Assembly: GCA_002407855.1 (NCBI GenBank)
Contig: DHPF01000012.1
Location: 141,325-205,324 of the forward strand
Source of the DNA: Bacteroidales bacterium UBA5371
GTDB lineage: Bacteria; Bacteroidota; Bacteroidia; Bacteroidales; P3
DNA length: 64,000 bases
Direction of reading: 5' to 3'
In this document: positions 25,634-34,250 of the stretch, one piece after another
Layout of the letters: each line of letters begins with the position of its first letter
Numbering within the stretch: position 1 is the first letter of the stretch
Made by a program: the position numbers and the translations under genes
Notes under the pieces: model-generated
The model's input: the letters and a program-made list of their open reading frames with translations, nothing else
Database searches by the model: none
Told to the model about the DNA's origin: nothing

Positions 25634-26812
25634 TTATTCTTTTCTCCAAACCATTTTATTAACAACTCCAGTGTAGCTTTGGATAAGCTTTACTACTTTT
25701 GTTGAGACGTTTTGGTCTTGGTAGGTTTCTACTGGTATTCCGTGGTCTTGGTTTTTGTTTAGTTCTACTGCTGTTTCTACTGCTTGGAGGAGGGAATTTG
25801 TATCTATTCCTGCTAAAACAAAAACTCCTTTATCTAATGCTTCTGGTCTTTCAGTTGAGGTGCGTATACAAACTGCTGAAAATGCATATCCTTTAGATAT
25901 AAAGAATGAGCTTTCCTCAGGAAGTGTTCCACTATCTGAAACTACTGCAAAGGCATTCATTTGAAGATTGTTATAATCGTGGAATCCAAGAGGTTCATTC
26001 ATTATTACTCTTTTATCTAACTTGAAACCACTTGCCTCCAATTTCTTTTTGCTCCTTGGGTGGCAAGAATAAAGTATTGGCATATCGTATTTCTCAGCCA
26101 ATTGATTTATTGCATTAAAGAGTGAGAAGAAGTTTTTATCTGTATCAATATTCTCTTCTCTATGAGCAGAAAGAAGAATATAGTTTTTCTTCTTTAGGTT
26201 TAATCTATTCAAAATATCTGAACCTTCAATTTCCTTGAAATTATTCTCAAGCACTTCTGCCATTGGAGAACCTGTTACATAAGTTCTTTCCTTTGCAGTT
26301 CCTTCAGAATTTAGATAACGACGTGCATGCTCGGAATAACATAAATTGACGTCAGCTATATGATCAACAATTCTGCGATTAGTTTCTTCTGGTAAGCATT
26401 CATCAAAACAACGATTTCCAGCTTCCATATGGAAGATTGGAATATGCAAACGCTTTGCAGAAATAGCAGAAAGGCATGAATTGGTATCACCCAAAATCAA
26501 TAAAGCATCTGGTTGAATATCCACCATAAGCTTATAACTGCAATTAATAATATTCCCAATAGTAGCACCAAGGTCATCACCCACTGCATCCATATAAACC
26601 TCAGGATCTTTTAATTTCAAATCTTTAAAGAATATTCCATTAAGGTTATAATCATAATTCTGCCCAGTATGGGCCAAAACACAATCAAAATACTCTCTAC
26701 ATTTATTAATCACAGCAGCAAGACGAATAATCTCAGGTCTTGTCCCAACAATAATCAGAAGCTTTAGCTTACCGTTATTTTGGAATTTTATATCAGTATA
26801 TTTTTCTTTCAT
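25634..26812 (-). CDS. fnlC: UDP-N-acetyl-L-fucosamine synthase (FnlC/Cap5G type, C2 epimerase)
   Basis: The enzyme belongs to the non-hydrolysing UDP-GlcNAc 2-epimerase fold, here in the subgroup that performs the last C-2 epimerisation to UDP-L-FucNAc. Visible: LLIIVGTRPEIIRLAAVINK, LAHTGQNYDYNLNGIFF, LGDTNSCLSAISAKRL, FHMEAGNRCFDECLPEE, LLSAHREENID, and VSDSGTLPEESSFF near residue 300. The HTGQNYD and CLPEE variants separate it from WecB. Together with FnlA and FnlB it completes the UDP-L-FucNAc pathway. An AT-rich, repeat-bearing gap and a GxxExxY gene separate it from fnlB. Confidence 0.9.
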   Translation of the reverse strand: MKEKYTDIKFQNNGKLKLLIIVGTRPEIIRLAAVINKCREYFDCVLAHTGQNYDYNLNGIFFKDLKLKDPEVYMDAVGDDLGATIGNIINCSYKLMVDIQPDALLILGDTNSCLSAISAKRLHIPIFHMEAGNRCFDECLPEETNRRIVDHIADVNLCYSEHARRYLNSEGTAKERTYVTGSPMAEVLENNFKEIEGSDILNRLNLKKKNYILLSAHREENIDTDKNFFSLFNAINQLAEKYDMPILYSCHPRSKKKLEASGFKLDKRVIMNEPLGFHDYNNLQMNAFAVVSDSGTLPEESSFFISKGYAFSAVCIRTSTERPEALDKGVFVLAGIDTNSLLQAVETAVELNKNQDHGIPVETYQDQNVSTKVVKLIQSYTGVVNKMVWRKE

Positions 26813-26831
26813 TTCTTTTTTATTTTCTTTT

Positions 26832-26960
26832 TAACCACGGATTTCACGGATTTTCACTGTTTCTTTTCTTCTTTTTATTTCAACTACGGATTTCACGGAT
26901 TTGCACTGTTTTTTGTTTATAAAAATATATCCGTGTCAATCAGTGTAATCCGTGGTTAGT
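26832..26960. repeat. CCACGGATT-type repeat element, left side of GxxExxY gene
   Basis: Two left-type units (CCACGGATTTCACGGATT near 26834; a variant near 26885) are followed by an inverted unit (ATCCGTG...AATCCGTGGTTA, to 26957). The arms can pair into a long imperfect hairpin. The same building blocks recur at 27350-27381 and 28611-28888. Confidence 0.85.
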
Positions 26961-26976
26961 TATAAATCGTAGTTAG

Positions 26977-27345
26977 TTATCGTACAATTCTTTTGAATTC
27001 AATTTTATTTGGTCCGAAATTTACTAATAAACCTAATCTTATATTTGTTGCTTTTAAGTAATTTAATACTTGAGCTGTATGTTCTGGAACAAGATTGGAC
27101 ACTGATTTTGTTTCAATTATTATCTTATCATAGCATTTAAAATCTGCAAAATAATATCTATCTAGTAATTGATTCTTATAGTAGATATTCATTTTAGATT
27201 CTTTTTCAAAAGGAATATTCCTACTTTTAAATTCAATAGATAATGCATCTTGATAAACACTCTCTAAAAAACCACCTCCAAGATTATTATAAACCTCGTA
27301 GAATGCAGATATTATTTCTTGAGTTTCATCCTCGTATAACAACAT
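26977..27345 (-). CDS. GxxExxY protein
   Basis: The 122-aa product has the defining GGGFLESVYQDAL (G-x-x-E-x-x-Y within GFLESVY), followed by KESKMNIYYKN, FADFKCYDKIIIETKSV and HTAQVLNYLKATN, with a core resembling PD-(D/E)XK nuclease-like folds (D..., then IIIETKS). Family function is not established. From memory these genes are often associated with ACCACGGATT-type repeats, and here the gene is bracketed by such repeats on both sides (26832-26960 and 27350-27381). That makes it look like cargo of a small repetitive element inserted between fnlB and fnlC rather than a polysaccharide gene. Confidence 0.88.
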   Translation of the reverse strand: MLLYEDETQEIISAFYEVYNNLGGGFLESVYQDALSIEFKSRNIPFEKESKMNIYYKNQLLDRYYFADFKCYDKIIIETKSVSNLVPEHTAQVLNYLKATNIRLGLLVNFGPNKIEFKRIVR

Positions 27346-27349
27346 AATA

Positions 27350-27381
27350 AATCCGTGTTAATCCGTGAAATCCGTGGTTAA
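27350..27381. repeat. CCACGGATT-type repeat, right side of GxxExxY gene
   Basis: AATCCGTGTTAATCCGTGAA followed by ATCCGTGGTTAATT lies between the GxxExxY start and the fnlB stop. It has the same orientation as the unit near 26930-26957, so the GxxExxY gene lies between two direct copies. Confidence 0.8.
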
Positions 27382-28593
<1,212 letters not shown>

Positions 28594-28610
28594 TCTGTTT
28601 TTCTTTTTCT

Positions 28611-28888
28611 ATTTAACCACGGATTTCACGGATTTTCACTGTTCTTTTCTTCTTTTATTTTTACCACGGATTTCACGGATTTTCACTGTTTTCTTCTTTA
28701 TTTTTAAATTCTGATTGTAGGAATTATAACTATTATATTTTTATTATAACTAACCAGAACAATATTATCCGTGTGAATCCGTGTAATCCGTGGTTTATTA
28801 AATATTATCAGTGGTAAGTTCAGCAATTAATTATAATACTCCGTGGTAATCCGTGTAATCCGTGGTTTATTAAATATTATCAGTGGTT
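28611..28888. repeat. CCACGGATT-type element without ORF (empty form)
   Basis: The fnlA-fnlB gap holds two left-type units (near 28617 and 28664, CCACGGATTTCACGGATTTT), a ~70-base spacer, then right-type units (ATCCGTG...AATCCGTGG near 28767-28793 and 28838-28865). About 35 bases ending ATTATCAGTGGT are duplicated with a 72-bp offset, the second copy reaching into the fnlA stop. It resembles the 26832 element but has no gene inside. Confidence 0.85.
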
Positions 28889-29917
28889 AATCTTGTTGCG
28901 GACTTCAGGAAGTTTCAATAAAAGTTCTTTCATTCCCTCTACATCCAAACGAGTAGTGTTATGTGAATGGTAGTCTTCTATTACAGAAACATCTTCTTGT
29001 CCTTTTGAGAAATACTTATCATAGTTCAAATCACGAGTGTCGCAAGGAATACGGAAATAATTACCCATATCTTCTGCCCTTGCCATTTCTTCACGAGTAA
29101 CCAAGGTTTCGTATAACTTTTCACCATGTCTTGTCCCGATTACTTTGTATGGCTGTTGGCTGTTGGCTGTTGGCTGTTTGCCAAGCAAATCGCAAATAGC
29201 TAAAGCCAAAGTATCCAAAGTAGCTGCTGGTGCTTTTTGAACAAAAAGGTCTCCATTTTCTCCATGTTGCCAAGCATAAATAACTAAATCCACTGCATCA
29301 TCCAAAGTCATCATATACCTTGTCATATTTGGATCTGTTATTGTTATCTCCTCTCCTTTTTCTATTTGGTCAATCCAAAGAGGAATAACAGAACCACGAG
29401 AAGCCATAACATTACCATAACGAGTACAACAAATTGTAGTTTTTCCATCTTTTCCTAATTGGCGACCCTTTGCAATTGCAACCTTTTCCATCATAGCCTT
29501 AGAAATACCCATTGCATTAATAGGGTATGCAGCCTTATCGGTAGAAAGCACAACTACATTTTTCACTCCATGCTGAATTGCAGAATCAAGTACATTCTCA
29601 GTACCAAAAACATTTGTTCTAACAGCTTGGATTGGGAAAAACTCACATGAAGGTACTTGTTTTAAAGCAGCAGCATGAAAAACATAATCCACACCATGCA
29701 TAGCACCATCAACAGAACGCTTATCCCTTACATCCCCAATATAGAATTTTACTTTTTCATTTTGCAAGGCATGACGCATATCATCCTGCTTCTTCTCATC
29801 CCTTGAGAAAATACGTATTTCCTTAATATCAGAATCAAGAAAACGTTTTAATACAGCATTGCCAAAGGAACCCGTTCCCCCGGTAATTAACAGGGTTTTA
29901 TCTTTAAAAATGGACAT
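28880..29917 (-). CDS. fnlA: UDP-GlcNAc 4,6-dehydratase/5-epimerase (FnlA/Cap5E type)
   Basis: The first enzyme of UDP-L-FucNAc synthesis: it makes UDP-2-acetamido-2,6-dideoxy-L-arabino-hexos-4-ulose. An extended SDR of the FlaA1/CapE class: TLLITGGTGSFGNAVLKRFL, IFSRDEKKQDDMRH, FHAAALKQVPSCEFFP, STDKAAYPINAMGISKAMME (Met-x-x-x-Lys variant active site), CTRYGNVMASRGSVIP and IGTRHGEKLYETLVT. The length of 345 aa is normal. Just before KVIGTRHGEK an in-frame heptamer array encodes PTANSQQP. The stop codon lies in a duplicated repeat segment. Confidence 0.93.
   Translation of the reverse strand: MSIFKDKTLLITGGTGSFGNAVLKRFLDSDIKEIRIFSRDEKKQDDMRHALQNEKVKFYIGDVRDKRSVDGAMHGVDYVFHAAALKQVPSCEFFPIQAVRTNVFGTENVLDSAIQHGVKNVVVLSTDKAAYPINAMGISKAMMEKVAIAKGRQLGKDGKTTICCTRYGNVMASRGSVIPLWIDQIEKGEEITITDPNMTRYMMTLDDAVDLVIYAWQHGENGDLFVQKAPAATLDTLALAICDLLGKQPTANSQQPYKVIGTRHGEKLYETLVTREEMARAEDMGNYFRIPCDTRDLNYDKYFSKGQEDVSVIEDYHSHNTTRLDVEGMKELLLKLPEVRNKINH
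29151..29178. repeat. Heptamer array in fnlA (GGCTGTT units)
   Basis: Four exact GGCTGTT units run in frame inside fnlA in the linker just before the conserved GTRHGEKLYE motif. Confidence 0.85.
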
Positions 29918-29923
29918 ATAATT

Positions 29924-30565
29924 CTATTTAATTATAATTTTATTCAAATCTCCTATGGTAATATTCTCTTTTTGAAATAAATGAATATTCTTTTTTAAAA
30001 TATCCTCAGGTAAATCCCACCACTTAATTTCTAAAAGTCTATTTATTACTTCTTCAGAAAATCTATATTTAATAATTTTTGCAGGCACTCCAGCAACTAC
30101 AGCATAATCAGGAACATCTTTTGTAACTATTGCACCTGTACCAATAATTGCCCCATTACCTACTTTTACATTACTAAGAATAGTTGCATTTTTACCAATC
30201 CAAACATCATTTCCAATTTCTACAATGTTTTTTTTATGATTAATAGTATCTTTATCAATCCAAGAAAAAGAAGTTGCATTGTATTGCTCAGTAAATATTG
30301 GAGATGTTGAAATATTATTCATAGTATGAGTAGCTAAACCAATACTACAATTTTGAGCAATAGAACAATACTTACCTACACTTGCAAGAACTAATTCTGT
30401 TTTTGGACCAATATATGAATATTCCAATATTGAAGATGAATAAACCTTTGAAAATCTATTTATTTTTGATTTTTTTGAAATTATTGAATCAAATGTAACC
30501 TGAGCAAAGAATGAAACTCTCTTATAAAATAGATATTTCAATAAACCGAGAATGTATTTTTTCAT
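29924..30565 (-). CDS. CatB/MaaT-type O-acetyltransferase
   Basis: A left-handed beta-helix acyltransferase of 213 aa. Hexapeptide repeats appear at VGKYCSIAQNCSIGL, the active-site His in LATHTMNNISTSP, then IEIGNDVWIGKNATI and NGAIIGTGAIVTKDVPDYAVV with AGVPAKIIKYRF, the standard C-terminal signature. Such enzymes O- or N-acetylate sugars of O-antigen or capsule using acetyl-CoA. It lies 6 bp before fnlA in transcription order and 2 bp after the GT4 stop, so it is part of the same unit. The acceptor sugar cannot be deduced. Confidence 0.85.
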   Translation of the reverse strand: MKKYILGLLKYLFYKRVSFFAQVTFDSIISKKSKINRFSKVYSSSILEYSYIGPKTELVLASVGKYCSIAQNCSIGLATHTMNNISTSPIFTEQYNATSFSWIDKDTINHKKNIVEIGNDVWIGKNATILSNVKVGNGAIIGTGAIVTKDVPDYAVVAGVPAKIIKYRFSEEVINRLLEIKWWDLPEDILKKNIHLFQKENITIGDLNKIIIK

Positions 30566-30567
30566 GT

Positions 30568-31659
30568 TTAAAATGTTTGTTCAATTGCATCGCTTATACC
30601 TTTAGCCATATCTTCAGGTTTCCTATTTTCCCAATAATGATTATAAGCATTTAATCCTAATTGAATATATTTTTCTTTGTCTTTAGAAATATCTAATATT
30701 ACATTTTTAAATTCATCAACATTATCCAGTCTTAGACCATTTACATTATTTTGTATATTGAATGCTTCTCCTCCTGTAATTGCATCCTCCATTGTAATAT
30801 AAGGAACTCCATAGCCCATACTTTCAAGTACTGAAAGCCCTGCTTGTAAAGGAGATATACATGCAATAGATTTTGAAAAAATATCAGCTTTAGTATTTTC
30901 ATCATAAATTGGACCTAAAAGATGTATTTTTTCTACTAAATTATTCTTTTCAATCCACTCCAAAATATCATTATATTGTTCCCCTCCACCAATTATATTT
31001 AATTCAGGAATTTCAACATCTTCCATGTATGCAGTTAAATATGAATTCAATAATAAATTTAAGCCTTTTTCTAAGTATAATGTTCCTATAAATAGAATTG
31101 TATTTTTTATATCTGGATCAATACTTTGTTTTAAAACTTTTACTGTATTATTCGCTACAAACATCTTTTGTTTTGAGAAACCTCTTTCTTTATGCATCTC
31201 AATTGGAGGTTCTGAATAAAAGATCAATCCATCTGCTTTATGATCGAAAAAATCATTAAATGCATGATATAATTTACCAGCATCCCCATACTTTCTATTA
31301 TATGAGGCTGGTGCTCCTATAGACCAAAATAAAAGCTTAAATTTCCTATTTATCTTTAATGACAATGAAGAATAACTTAACCATGTTGATTGTCCATAAG
31401 CTATAACTACATCATAATTTTTACATAACTTTGTAATATTGGCTTTATGAAAAACAAATTTCCAAATTTGAATAATTGGAATAAACTTAGTTTTAAAATT
31501 ACATTGAGACAAATCTTTTTCATTTGCCTTGTATGAATAAACAACAGTCAAATCATATTTTTCTGCCAAAATATTAAATATTGGAATTCTATAATGAAAT
31601 AATTTATTATATAGAATTAATACTTTCTTTTTTGAGTTACTATTTATTTCTATTTCCAT
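30568..31659 (-). CDS. GT4 family glycosyltransferase
   Basis: A GT-B fold enzyme of 363 aa. The N-terminal half starts KKKVLILYNKLFHYRIPIFN (acceptor side; the FHYR motif is common in O-antigen GT4s). The C-terminal half has NTILFIGTLYLEKGLNLLL, IIGGGEQYND, IHLLGPIYDENTK and the donor-binding EX7E region ISPLQAGLSVLESMGYGVPY. It overlaps the wecB stop by 10 bp, showing co-transcription. Likely one of the repeat-unit transferases of the locus, donor unknown. Confidence 0.85.
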   Translation of the reverse strand: MEIEINSNSKKKVLILYNKLFHYRIPIFNILAEKYDLTVVYSYKANEKDLSQCNFKTKFIPIIQIWKFVFHKANITKLCKNYDVVIAYGQSTWLSYSSLSLKINRKFKLLFWSIGAPASYNRKYGDAGKLYHAFNDFFDHKADGLIFYSEPPIEMHKERGFSKQKMFVANNTVKVLKQSIDPDIKNTILFIGTLYLEKGLNLLLNSYLTAYMEDVEIPELNIIGGGEQYNDILEWIEKNNLVEKIHLLGPIYDENTKADIFSKSIACISPLQAGLSVLESMGYGVPYITMEDAITGGEAFNIQNNVNGLRLDNVDEFKNVILDISKDKEKYIQLGLNAYNHYWENRKPEDMAKGISDAIEQTF

Positions 31660-32762
31660 ATTTCAACTAATTTTTCAATTATCCTATCACTTGTTTTTCC
31701 ATCCCAAAGCATAGGTATTCCTCCTTTTTTCCAATTTCCAGAAAATAGTTTTTCAAGGGCTGGGCGTATTGCATTTGGATTAGTTCCAATTAGTTCATTT
31801 GTTCCTACTGTGCAGGTTTCTGGTCTTTCGGTATTATCTCTTAGGGTTATGCATGGAATTCCCATTACTGTGGTTTCTTCTGTAATTCCACCTGAATCGG
31901 TTATTACTGCTTTGGAATGTTTAACCATATAATTAAATTCCAAATAACCCATTGGTTCAACAATAAATAGATTATCTGCCTTTATTCCTAAATCTGTAAA
32001 TATCTTTGCAGTTCTTGGGTGAATTGGGAAAATTATTGGTAAACCCTCTACATTATTAACTATCTCGCTCATTAATGCCTTTAGCTTTTCTGCCTCATCA
32101 ACATTTGCAGGGCGATGCATTGTCAGCATAATATATTCCTTTTCCTTAAGTGAAAGTTTATCAAACACATCAGGCTCACGGAATCTATCCATATTTGCAA
32201 GCAAGGTATCAATCATAACATTTCCTACAAAGAAAATTTGATCTTCTCTTGCTCCAAAACGTCTTAGATTTTCATTTGCAATTTCTGTTGTAGTAAAGAA
32301 ATAATCTGCCAAAGAATCTGTAACCATTCTGTTTATTTCCTCAGGCATTGTCAAATCCCAAGAACGAATACCAGCTTCAATATGTGCAACCTTAGTATTT
32401 AGTTTCTTAGCCACAATTGAGCAAGCCATTGTTGAAGTAACATCACCCACAACAATTACCAAATCGGTAGGGTTTTGGATAAGCTCCTTTTCAAACTCAA
32501 TCATAATTCCAGCAGTTTGTTCTGCCTGTGTTCCACCCCCTACTCCCAAATTAGCATTAGGCATAGGAATATTCAACTCTTCAAAAAAAGTATCACTCAT
32601 ATTCTTATCATAGTGCTGACCAGTATGCACCAAACGATACTCAATTGAATTTTGAGTTTTGAGTTTTGAATTTTGAGTTTCGTTGTGTTTTTGAATTGAA
32701 TGTATAATCGGAGCAATCTTCATAAAATTCGGTCTTGCCCCTGCTATTATTGTTAGTTTCAT
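31650..32762 (-). CDS. wecB: UDP-N-acetylglucosamine 2-epimerase (non-hydrolysing)
   Basis: Interconverts UDP-GlcNAc and UDP-ManNAc. Visible: MKLTIIAGARPNFMKIAPII, RLVHTGQHYDKNMSDTFFEE, VVVGDVTSTMACSIVAKKL, AHIEAGIRSWDLTMPEEINR, ILTMHRPANVDE-type motif, and ITDSGGITEETTVMGIPC. The length of 370 aa is usual. Between IHSIQKHN and IEYRLVHTGQ, an in-frame heptamer array codes ETQNSKLKTQNS. Together with the TviB-like dehydrogenase further upstream it could feed a ManNAc-derived sugar. It is the first gene after the HU pair. Confidence 0.93.
   Translation of the reverse strand: MKLTIIAGARPNFMKIAPIIHSIQKHNETQNSKLKTQNSIEYRLVHTGQHYDKNMSDTFFEELNIPMPNANLGVGGGTQAEQTAGIMIEFEKELIQNPTDLVIVVGDVTSTMACSIVAKKLNTKVAHIEAGIRSWDLTMPEEINRMVTDSLADYFFTTTEIANENLRRFGAREDQIFFVGNVMIDTLLANMDRFREPDVFDKLSLKEKEYIMLTMHRPANVDEAEKLKALMSEIVNNVEGLPIIFPIHPRTAKIFTDLGIKADNLFIVEPMGYLEFNYMVKHSKAVITDSGGITEETTVMGIPCITLRDNTERPETCTVGTNELIGTNPNAIRPALEKLFSGNWKKGGIPMLWDGKTSDRIIEKLVEIWK
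32650..32677. repeat. Heptamer array in wecB (TTTTGAG units)
   Basis: Four 7-bp units (TTTTGAG, TTTTGAG, TTTTGAA, TTTTGAG) lie in frame inside wecB, in a loop where homologues vary in length. Confidence 0.85.
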
Positions 32763-32796
32763 ATATTATTGATTAATTGCATTCTTTTTTTAACCT

Positions 32797-32829
32797 CAAA
32801 GAGAAGCCCTTTCCATGAGCTTCTCTTTG
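32797..32829. other. Perfect 11-bp inverted repeat between HU gene and wecB
   Basis: CAAAGAGAAGC (32797-32807) pairs with GCTTCTCTTTG (32819-32829), flanked by AACC and GGTT. On the plus strand it is followed by TTTTATT, terminator-like, but transcription here is on the minus strand, where it is followed by GAGGTTAAAAAAAG. It may be an attenuator or processing hairpin in the leader of the wecB-fcl half of the locus. Confidence 0.55.
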
Positions 32830-32911
32830 TTTTATTGGTTAAAAACTTGTCATATAACCCTCAAAAGAATCATCTTTTTTGCATTTTATGACCCATAAAT
32901 CCGAAAGGGAA

Positions 32912-33316
32912 TTAAGGATTTTCTGGTGTTTCCTCTTCGGAAGGAATAATGTTGATTGGTGCCTTTTTCATTCGATCTTTAGCCTCAACGTCTGGAAGAA
33001 ATCCTATGCCAATTCTTTCTACGGTGTCTGCAGTAACCTCTTCAAGAGTGTCAACAGCCTTAACCTTAGTCTTAACATAGAAGGTTCCAAAACCTCTAAG
33101 CTTAATTGAATGCCCCAGCTGCATTACGTAAATCATTTGTGTTATAACTGAATCTAATGTGTTCAGCATATCACCCTTACTTACTGTGCTGGAGGTAACC
33201 AACATCTCAGCCAATTGTTCAGTGGTTACTTTTTCACCCCTGTCAAGCTGAGCTACATACTTATCACCTGGTGAAAAGCCTGTAGTTACTTTTCTTTTCT
33301 TCTTCTTAAACCTCAT
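32912..33316 (-). CDS. HU-family DNA-binding protein (Bacteroides histone-like type), copy 2
   Basis: The 134-aa protein has a basic N-terminal tail (MRFKKKKRKVT) and a Bacteroides-type HU-related domain: VTTEQLAEMLVTSSTVSKGD, a helix pair, then HSIKLRGFGTFYVKTK with the GxGTF motif of the DNA-binding arm, and a C-terminal VERIGIGFLPDVEAKDRMKK. These single-chain HU relatives bend or bridge DNA. It lies 58 bp after another HU gene and is the second of a pair in the middle of the polysaccharide locus. A regulatory role there is an inference. Confidence 0.85.
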   Translation of the reverse strand: MRFKKKKRKVTTGFSPGDKYVAQLDRGEKVTTEQLAEMLVTSSTVSKGDMLNTLDSVITQMIYVMQLGHSIKLRGFGTFYVKTKVKAVDTLEEVTADTVERIGIGFLPDVEAKDRMKKAPINIIPSEEETPENP

Positions 33317-33374
33317 ATCGATTTAATTTTAAGAAATTTCTGCCAATATTGACATTAGTAACCCTTATTCCATA

Positions 33375-33791
33375 TTATTTATTTTTATTATTTGCTTCTC
33401 TAACAACGTTATCTTCAAGCACAAAATCTACATTTAAAAACCTATCCCTTAAATATTTTGAAGGCTTGAATATTACTTTAAATCTCTTAATCAACTTGCT
33501 TGTAACCTTCTCAGGACTATCAACCGATTTTGTTTCAATGGAAGGGTAGAAAGTTCCCAAAATCCCCAATCTCACTGGATGACCTTTTTCCAACATATAG
33601 CAAGCAGTGGTTTCCAATTCTGCCAATACCCCCAAAACATCACCCCTACTCATAGTACTTTTCTTCTCAATCATCTCCGCCAACTCTTCAAACCCAACCG
33701 TAACCTCTGGGTGCATTTTCGGATGATACCTAACTTCCGTAACACCTTGGTTAAAAACCAATCTCTTTAATTTAAAAAATCTAATAGCCAT
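33375..33791 (-). CDS. HU-family DNA-binding protein (Bacteroides histone-like type), copy 1
   Basis: The 138-aa product matches the TIGR01201-like HU family: MAIRFFKLKRLVFNQGVTEV, VTVGFEELAEMIEKKSTMSR, GDVLGVLAELETTACYMLEK, then GHPVRLGILGTFYPSIETKS and FKVIFKPSKYLRDRFLN. It is followed by a second HU gene, which shares the same layout (STxSxGD, GHxxxLxxxGTFY) and probably arose by duplication. Immediately upstream of its ATG begins a ~240-bp array of phased 21/22-bp repeats (33805-34046) which may be its promoter/operator region. Confidence 0.87.
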   Translation of the reverse strand: MAIRFFKLKRLVFNQGVTEVRYHPKMHPEVTVGFEELAEMIEKKSTMSRGDVLGVLAELETTACYMLEKGHPVRLGILGTFYPSIETKSVDSPEKVTSKLIKRFKVIFKPSKYLRDRFLNVDFVLEDNVVREANNKNK

Positions 33792-33804
33792 CTTTTTGCA
33801 CCCT

Positions 33805-34046
33805 AATCAAGTTATTTTACTTTTCAATCAAGTTATTTGACATTTTGAAGAAGATATTTAACCCAATAAGTCAGACTTATCAACCTTGTAAGTCAGACTT
33901 ATCGACCTAATAAGTCAGACTTACCGACCCAATAAGTCAGACTTACCGACCATAAACAAGAGGTCTAAAAGTAAAAACAAGAAGTCTAAAAGTAAAAAGA
34001 GCAAGTTAAAAGAAAAAATAACTAAGTCTAAATTTAAAACAACTTG
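33805..34046. repeat. Phased 21/22-bp repeat array upstream of the HU pair
   Basis: AATCAAGTTATTT units start at 33805 and 33826 (21 bp). Four TAAGTCAGACTTA units start at 33867, 33889, 33911 and 33933 (22 bp), each with the palindromic core AAGTC-A-GACTT. Further units (AAGAAGTCTAAAAGTAAAAA type, 21 bp) run to about 34046. No gene is seen in 33792-34250; this array fills half of it, and the rest holds a 34144 octamer stub and a second repeat. Confidence 0.85.
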
Positions 34047-34157
34047 TAATTTCTAATATAAAAACCCTTCATCAATCAAAGAACTACCAATTAAACGAGA
34101 GGGTATTTTATTATATTGTATGGGTGGAAAATTTAATTTTGTTTGTTGAGGTGTTTA

Positions 34158-34190
34158 ATTGTCAGAATCAGGATTAACAGGATTAAAGGA
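34158..34190. repeat. AATCAGGATTAACAGGATT-type repeat
   Basis: TTGTCAGAATCAGGATTAAC followed by AGGATTAAAGGATC lies next to an octamer stub (TTGTTGAGGTGTTTAA at 34144). This sequence type is a familiar dispersed repeat in Bacteroidota genomes (from memory). Confidence 0.6.
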
Positions 34191-34250
34191 TCAATAAAAT
34201 TACAATTTAGAACTTTTCTCAACTTATAACTCAGTAATTAAAACACTATA

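Noticed and set aside
25634..26812. FnlC gene as a second wecB
   Set aside because: Motif variants (HTGQNYD, CLPEE) and position beside fnlA and fnlB fit the FnlC/Cap5G subgroup better than WecB.
33805..34046. Phased array as a replication origin or iteron set
   Set aside because: No DnaA boxes, replication initiator or parA/parB gene nearby; it sits upstream of HU genes inside a glycan locus.
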